DNA of 64,000 nucleotides. Source: Ardenticatenaceae bacterium (GTDB taxonomy: Bacteria; Chloroflexota; Anaerolineae; Promineifilales; Promineifilaceae). A program made the translations under genes and the position numbers. Under the pieces are notes generated by a model. The model worked only from the letters and a program-made list of their open reading frames with translations, was not told the DNA's origin and did not search any database. The stretch is from the NCBI GenBank assembly GCA_020634315.1, contig JACKBV010000012.1, positions 60,933-124,932 of the forward strand. The letters run 5' to 3'. Positions within the stretch are counted from its first letter, which is position 1; every line of letters begins with the position of its first letter. Shown in pieces: positions 60,300-64,000 of this stretch.

Positions 60300-61322
60300 T
60301 TACTGATGCCTATAAACCGCAACAGCAGCCAGCGCCAGTTTGTGCGGCTCTGGCACCTCATCCCGGTTACAAAACAGCACAGCACTTATCCCCTCGCGCA
60401 AAAAGCGCAGATAGGCGCTGGCAAACCCGATGATGCCCCCATTGTGCCCGGCAAAAAAGGTATCCTCGTGATCCACCAGGAACCAACCGAGGCCAACAGA
60501 AAAGCCCAGTAGGCGCTCATTCTTTTGCTCCGTTGGCTGTGGCGTCCACATCTGTTGCAAAACGGCCGTTTCCAGCAACCGCTCCGTGGATAGTGCCGCA
60601 TCCCATTTAGCCATATCGTTAACCGTCGAGAGGAGCACACCGGCAGAAAATGTGCCCGCCGTGCTGTAATACGCCTTATTGCACAGCGCCCCATTCTGCA
60701 AACTATAACCAGCAGCACGGCGTGGCACAATGGCATAAGGATCATTGACACGCGTGTCCGCCATCCCCAATGGGGTGAAGATTAATTCATCCAGCAAGTC
60801 GCCATAAGGTTTGCCGCTGACCTGCTCCAGCAGCAGCCCCAACAGGTAAAAACCAGTGTTGTCGTAATGGTAACGCTGCCCGGACGGGAACAACAGCGGC
60901 TCATCGCGTACCAAATCGAGAATCGCCGCAGGCGAAATGTCCAGGCGCGTCGTTTCCCAGTATCGCGGCGTCTCTGTGTACCCTTTCAGCCCGGAACTGT
61001 GTGTCAGGATGTGGCGAATGGTGATGGCCTGCCACGCCTGTGGTAAATCGGGCAGGTAATGGCTGATACAGTCAGACAGCGCCAGCTTGCCAGCTTGCGC
61101 CAGCATCATAACGGCCGTTGCCGTGAACAGCTTGGTGATGGAGGCAATCTCAAACACGGTGTCTGGTGTGGCGGGCGTTTGCTGCTCCAAATTGGCGTAG
61201 CCATACCCTTGCAGCAGCACTGGTTCCCCTTGTACCAATATCCCCAGCGCCAGACCGGGGATGTGTTGTTTTTCCATTTCAGCGTGAATGTAATCGTGAA
61301 CGGCCGTTAATCGTTTATCCAT
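60300..61322 (-). CDS. Beta-lactamase-family serine hydrolase (class C / esterase-like)
   Basis: 340 residues from the ATG at 61322; an upstream extension to 61484 has a non-native look. Ser-x-x-Lys motif SITK in VFEIASITKLFTATAVMMLA. Tyr motif YHYDNTGFYLLGLLLEQVSG (Y-x-N). GHNGGIIGF is the third KTG-like box. No signal peptide is seen, so it may be a cytoplasmic esterase or peptidase rather than a true beta-lactamase. It diverges from the vWA gene. Confidence 0.85.
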   Translation of the reverse strand: MDKRLTAVHDYIHAEMEKQHIPGLALGILVQGEPVLLQGYGYANLEQQTPATPDTVFEIASITKLFTATAVMMLAQAGKLALSDCISHYLPDLPQAWQAITIRHILTHSSGLKGYTETPRYWETTRLDISPAAILDLVRDEPLLFPSGQRYHYDNTGFYLLGLLLEQVSGKPYGDLLDELIFTPLGMADTRVNDPYAIVPRRAAGYSLQNGALCNKAYYSTAGTFSAGVLLSTVNDMAKWDAALSTERLLETAVLQQMWTPQPTEQKNERLLGFSVGLGWFLVDHEDTFFAGHNGGIIGFASAYLRFLREGISAVLFCNRDEVPEPHKLALAAVAVYRHQ

Positions 61323-61434
61323 AAATCCCACTATACGCCAACAAACCAGCCGCGCAAAGAACTTGATGGAACCAAACCAATCGCGGCAGCGTTTTAAGGA
61401 TGTCGATTTAGATACTTTACGGAGGATATTAGAG

Positions 61435-63864
61435 ATGAAACAAAAATGGATTTTCTTCTTTTTACTGCTAAGTTTGCTGACCATAGCCGGTCACGCCTTG
61501 GCACAAGAACCAACGCCCGCCTTGCCCGACATCATCGAGCCGCCCATTTGGGAGTTTGACGGGCTGCGCATTGAGTATCAACGCGTCAACGTCACCATCG
61601 AAAATCAGGTAGCGACGACGCACATTGACCAATTGTTTGTCAACGACAACGATTGGATGCTAGAAGGGCAATATCTATTTCCGCTGCCAGAGGGAGCGGC
61701 CGTTTCCCAACTAACCATGTGGGTAGATGGCAATCCCATCGAGGCCAAAATCCTGGAACGCGACGAAGCCCAGCAAATCTACGACAACATTGTGCGCCAG
61801 ATGCGCGATCCCGCCCTCCTCAAATACGTGGGCACGCAGGCCATCCAGGCCAATGTTTTCCCCATCCCCCCACGCGACGAGCGCCGCATTGAAATCGAAT
61901 ACACGCAAGTGCTGCCCGCCGACAATGGCCTCATTCACTACGTCTACCCACAATCCACCGATTTGTACACCAACACGCCGCTAGACGAGCAAAGCATCCG
62001 CGTCGAAGTGCAATCCAACGAAGCCATCCGCGCCATTTACTCGCCCAGCCACCGCGTAGACATCTTCCGCGATGGCGAGTTCCGCGCCGTTGCCGGTTTT
62101 GAAGAAGCCAACGTCAATCCAACCCAGGATTATGAGCTGTATTACAGCGTCTCCCCAGAGAACATCGGCCTCAACCTGCTCACCTACCGTGAAGCAGGGC
62201 AAGACGGCTTCTTCCTGCTGCTCGTTGCCCCCAGTGTCACCGTGGATGAAGTCGTCGCCAAAGATGTCATCCTCGTCGTCGATACCTCTGGCAGCATGGA
62301 AGGGGAAAAGATGACCCAGGCCAAAGAGGCAGCGCGTTACGTCATCGAGCACCTCAATGACGCCGACCGCTTTAACATTGTCGCTTTTAGCACGGGCGTG
62401 CGCTCCTTTGCCCCAGAATTGGTAACGGCCGAAAACGCTGGCGACTATGACAGCTTCATCAACAGCATGGAAGCACTTGGCGGCACCAATATCAGCCAGG
62501 CGCTGCTGGAAGCGGCCGCCATGGCCGATGCAGAACGCCCCACCACAATTCTCTTCCTCACCGATGGCCTGGCGACCGAAGGCATCACCGATACACCGCT
62601 GCTGCTGGACAGCATCGAACAAGCAACGCCGGACAATGTACGCATCTTTGCCTTTGGTGTTGGCGATGACGTAGACACGCTGCTGCTCGATTCGTTGGCC
62701 GCCAATCAACGCGGCACGAGCACCTACGTGCGCCCCTTTGAAGCGATTGACGAAGAGGTCAGCGCCTTTTACGCCAAGGTGAGCACGCCCGTTTTGGCAA
62801 ATATCAGCCTCGATTTCGGCGGCGTAGCGGTAGACCAGCTTTACCCAACCGAGCTGCCAGATTTGTTTGCGGGCACGCAGTTAGTGCTCACCGGTCGTTA
62901 TCGTGCGGGTGGCGCGGCCACCATTACCTTGAGCGGAGACGTAAACGGCCGTACCCAAACCTTCAGCTATGCCGATAACACCTTCCGCAGCAGCGGCGGC
63001 GACGAATTCATCCCGCGCCTGTGGGCGACGCGTGCCATCGGCCACCTGCTGACACAAATCCGCCTGCACGGTGAAGACCCGGAACTGGTGCAAAGCGTGG
63101 TTAACCTGAGCATTCGCTATGGCATCATCACGCCATACACCAGCTACCTGATTGAAGAAGATGACATCTTCAGCCAGGCGGGGCGCAACACCATTGTCGA
63201 AGAAGAGATGGAAAGCATGACCAGCGAGGATGCAGATTTCACCGGCAGCGCCGCCGTCGATGAAGCGGCAGCCGTCGGCGAAATGGCCGAAGCGGAAGCG
63301 CCCATGGCAATGCCATTGCCAACAACCACGCCTGCCGGAACGCCGGAGGCGGGTGTGGTCGCCAATGCCCCGCAAACGGCCGTGCAGTATGTGGGCAGCA
63401 AAACCTTTGTCTTGCGCAATGGTCTTTGGATTGACACCGCCTATGATGCAGATGCAATGACGCCGCAGCAAGTAGGCTTTGCCAGCGATGCCTATTTTGA
63501 CCTGCTGGCGGCCGCGCCGGAACTGGGCAATTACTTTGCCCTCGGTCAACGTGTGCTGGTGGTCTATGGCGGACAGGTGTATGAAATCGTGGAAGGTGAT
63601 GGCGCAGCAACGGTGGAGTTGCCGCAAAATGGCACGACGGGTGATGGTGGGGTAACTGGGGAAACGGCCGTTACCTCTCCCACTACCTCCCCCACTGCGG
63701 TTCAGCCTCTCGCCAACGAAGGCAATCCCGACGAAGCTGCGGGCGATGGTGTTACGGCCCCCGAAACAGAAACGGCTGGCATTAACTGGTTACTATATGG
63801 CCTGGGCGTGCTGCTGCTGCTCATCGTCATTGTCGTCGCCGGTCGCCTGGCTACCCGTCGATAA
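61435..63864 (+). CDS. VIT and von Willebrand A domain surface protein with C-terminal membrane anchor
   Basis: 809 residues from the ATG at 61435, GGAGG upstream. Signal peptide about 1-25. VIT domain about 35-175 (EGQYLFPLPEGAAVSQLTMW, then FPIPPRDERRIEIEYTQVL). vWA domain about 275-455 with MIDAS DTSGSMEGEK and ILFLTDGLATEG. A beta-rich region follows, then Thr/Pro/Glu linkers. The last helix LLYGLGVLLLLIVIVVAGRL with ATRR anchors it in the membrane. Inter-alpha-trypsin-like proteins of this kind bind partners via the MIDAS metal. Confidence 0.9.
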   Translation: MKQKWIFFFLLLSLLTIAGHALAQEPTPALPDIIEPPIWEFDGLRIEYQRVNVTIENQVATTHIDQLFVNDNDWMLEGQYLFPLPEGAAVSQLTMWVDGNPIEAKILERDEAQQIYDNIVRQMRDPALLKYVGTQAIQANVFPIPPRDERRIEIEYTQVLPADNGLIHYVYPQSTDLYTNTPLDEQSIRVEVQSNEAIRAIYSPSHRVDIFRDGEFRAVAGFEEANVNPTQDYELYYSVSPENIGLNLLTYREAGQDGFFLLLVAPSVTVDEVVAKDVILVVDTSGSMEGEKMTQAKEAARYVIEHLNDADRFNIVAFSTGVRSFAPELVTAENAGDYDSFINSMEALGGTNISQALLEAAAMADAERPTTILFLTDGLATEGITDTPLLLDSIEQATPDNVRIFAFGVGDDVDTLLLDSLAANQRGTSTYVRPFEAIDEEVSAFYAKVSTPVLANISLDFGGVAVDQLYPTELPDLFAGTQLVLTGRYRAGGAATITLSGDVNGRTQTFSYADNTFRSSGGDEFIPRLWATRAIGHLLTQIRLHGEDPELVQSVVNLSIRYGIITPYTSYLIEEDDIFSQAGRNTIVEEEMESMTSEDADFTGSAAVDEAAAVGEMAEAEAPMAMPLPTTTPAGTPEAGVVANAPQTAVQYVGSKTFVLRNGLWIDTAYDADAMTPQQVGFASDAYFDLLAAAPELGNYFALGQRVLVVYGGQVYEIVEGDGAATVELPQNGTTGDGGVTGETAVTSPTTSPTAVQPLANEGNPDEAAGDGVTAPETETAGINWLLYGLGVLLLLIVIVVAGRLATRR

Positions 63865-63890
63865 AGGAAAAGGAACCTCGTCTCTGCAAT

Positions 63891-63932
63891 AATCAGAAAT
63901 CAGTGGGCATTTATGTCCACTGATTTCTGATT
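63891..63932. terminator. 16-base perfect hairpin after VIT/vWA gene
   Basis: AATCAGAAATCAGTGG (63891-63906) pairs with CCACTGATTTCTGATT (63917-63932). Downstream of the stop by about 27 bases. The following TACCGTTAAACGATTACC belongs to the dispersed ACCGATTACC repeats. Nothing else was recognised up to 64000. Confidence 0.7.
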
Positions 63933-64000
63933 TACCGTTAAACGATTACCGGTTGTATCTATTAAGAAAGACATGTCAGGTTTACTCTGAGAGGAAAACC

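Larger units (their letters stand above)
102..63672. repeat. Highly iterated palindrome AACGGCCGTT, about 100 copies across the window
   Basis: Hand reading gives about 100 occurrences of the core ACGGCCGT in 64 kb, one per about 640 bases. An eight-base word is expected about once by chance. Many sites extend to GGAAACGGCCGTTTCC. Copies occur in coding and non-coding DNA and in all frames; in proteins they read ETAVS, NGRF or KRPF. Runs without copies: about 46.9-50.8 kb and 54.1-56.9 kb. It resembles the cyanobacterial HIP1 in behaviour but not in sequence. Confidence 0.92.

Noticed and set aside
60300..61322. True class C beta-lactamase conferring resistance
   Set aside because: No signal peptide and only family-level motifs; a general serine hydrolase is safer.

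Overview
The window looks like a Chloroflexota chromosome (Anaerolineae/Ardenticatenia-like). This is inferred from gene content and style: long Thr/Pro-rich lipoproteins, BTAD regulators, a kinase with a beta-propeller sensor, and a glycosyltransferase-type membrane protein with a Chloroflexota-like C-terminal beta domain. No rRNA, tRNA, CRISPR array, integrase or transposase was recognised. The DNA is peppered with the palindrome AACGGCCGTT: about 100 copies of its core ACGGCCGT by hand count, in genes and between them. It acts like a genome-wide highly iterated palindrome.

Region 1 (1-1.4 kb) is the end of a multi-pass membrane protein. Region 2 (1.5-28.8 kb, all minus strand) is a complete-looking extracellular contractile injection system (eCIS) operon. 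In transcription order it runs: BTAD regulator, small acidic protein, AAA+ ATPase, DUF4157 protein, DUF4255 (Pvc16-like) protein, sheath, tube, small helical protein, second tube, Pro/Ala-rich repeat protein, LysM hub protein, VgrG-like spike, PAAR-like tip, gp25, baseplate J, two candidate cargo/toxin proteins, an FHA-tail protein I fusion, and a transmembrane Ser/Thr kinase with its own FHA domain. The two candidate toxins and the DUF4157 protein share a 20-residue motif at the same distance from the N-terminus, which may be a loading signal. The pairing of an FHA kinase with an FHA-tagged baseplate protein suggests phosphorylation-controlled assembly or firing, as in the type VI Thr-phosphorylation pathway but on an eCIS chassis. 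Between 19 and 26 kb, five eCIS genes carry single-base or repeat-unit frameshifts, while no gene outside the cluster does. The system may be decaying or phase-variable, or this stretch may be badly polished.

Region 3 (29-34.8 kb, minus) is an NAD-linked formate dehydrogenase operon (NuoEF fusion, NuoG-like ferredoxin subunit, FdhA) with a YkgJ-type and a SnoaL-type gene inserted. Region 4 (35-36.3 kb, plus) holds a JAMM peptidase and PlsY. Region 5 (36.3-42.4 kb, minus) groups a double substrate-binding-protein fusion, an orphan branched-chain-type binding lipoprotein, a DAO-type oxidase and an ornithine cyclodeaminase homologue, which suggests amino-acid scavenging and catabolism. An aminoglycoside-phosphotransferase-like gene (plus) follows.

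Region 6 (44-49.7 kb, minus) is a full liv branched-chain amino-acid ABC operon with a strong hairpin between the binding-protein gene and the permease genes and an intrinsic terminator at its end. Region 7 (49.9-54.5 kb, minus) carries phoU, an MBL-fold hydrolase, a NERD-like membrane protein, fabF and plsX. Region 8 (54.8-60 kb, plus) has a secreted subtilisin-type protease, an arsR-arsM arsenic methylation unit with a readable promoter and two matching operators, a second methyltransferase and a lipoprotein. Region 9 (60.3-63.9 kb) has a beta-lactamase-family hydrolase diverging from a VIT/vWA surface protein.

Short intergenic repeat families recur at gene ends: ACCGATTACCGTTT-type inverted clusters, CCTCCGGGAGG pairs, and (AATACGC)n.
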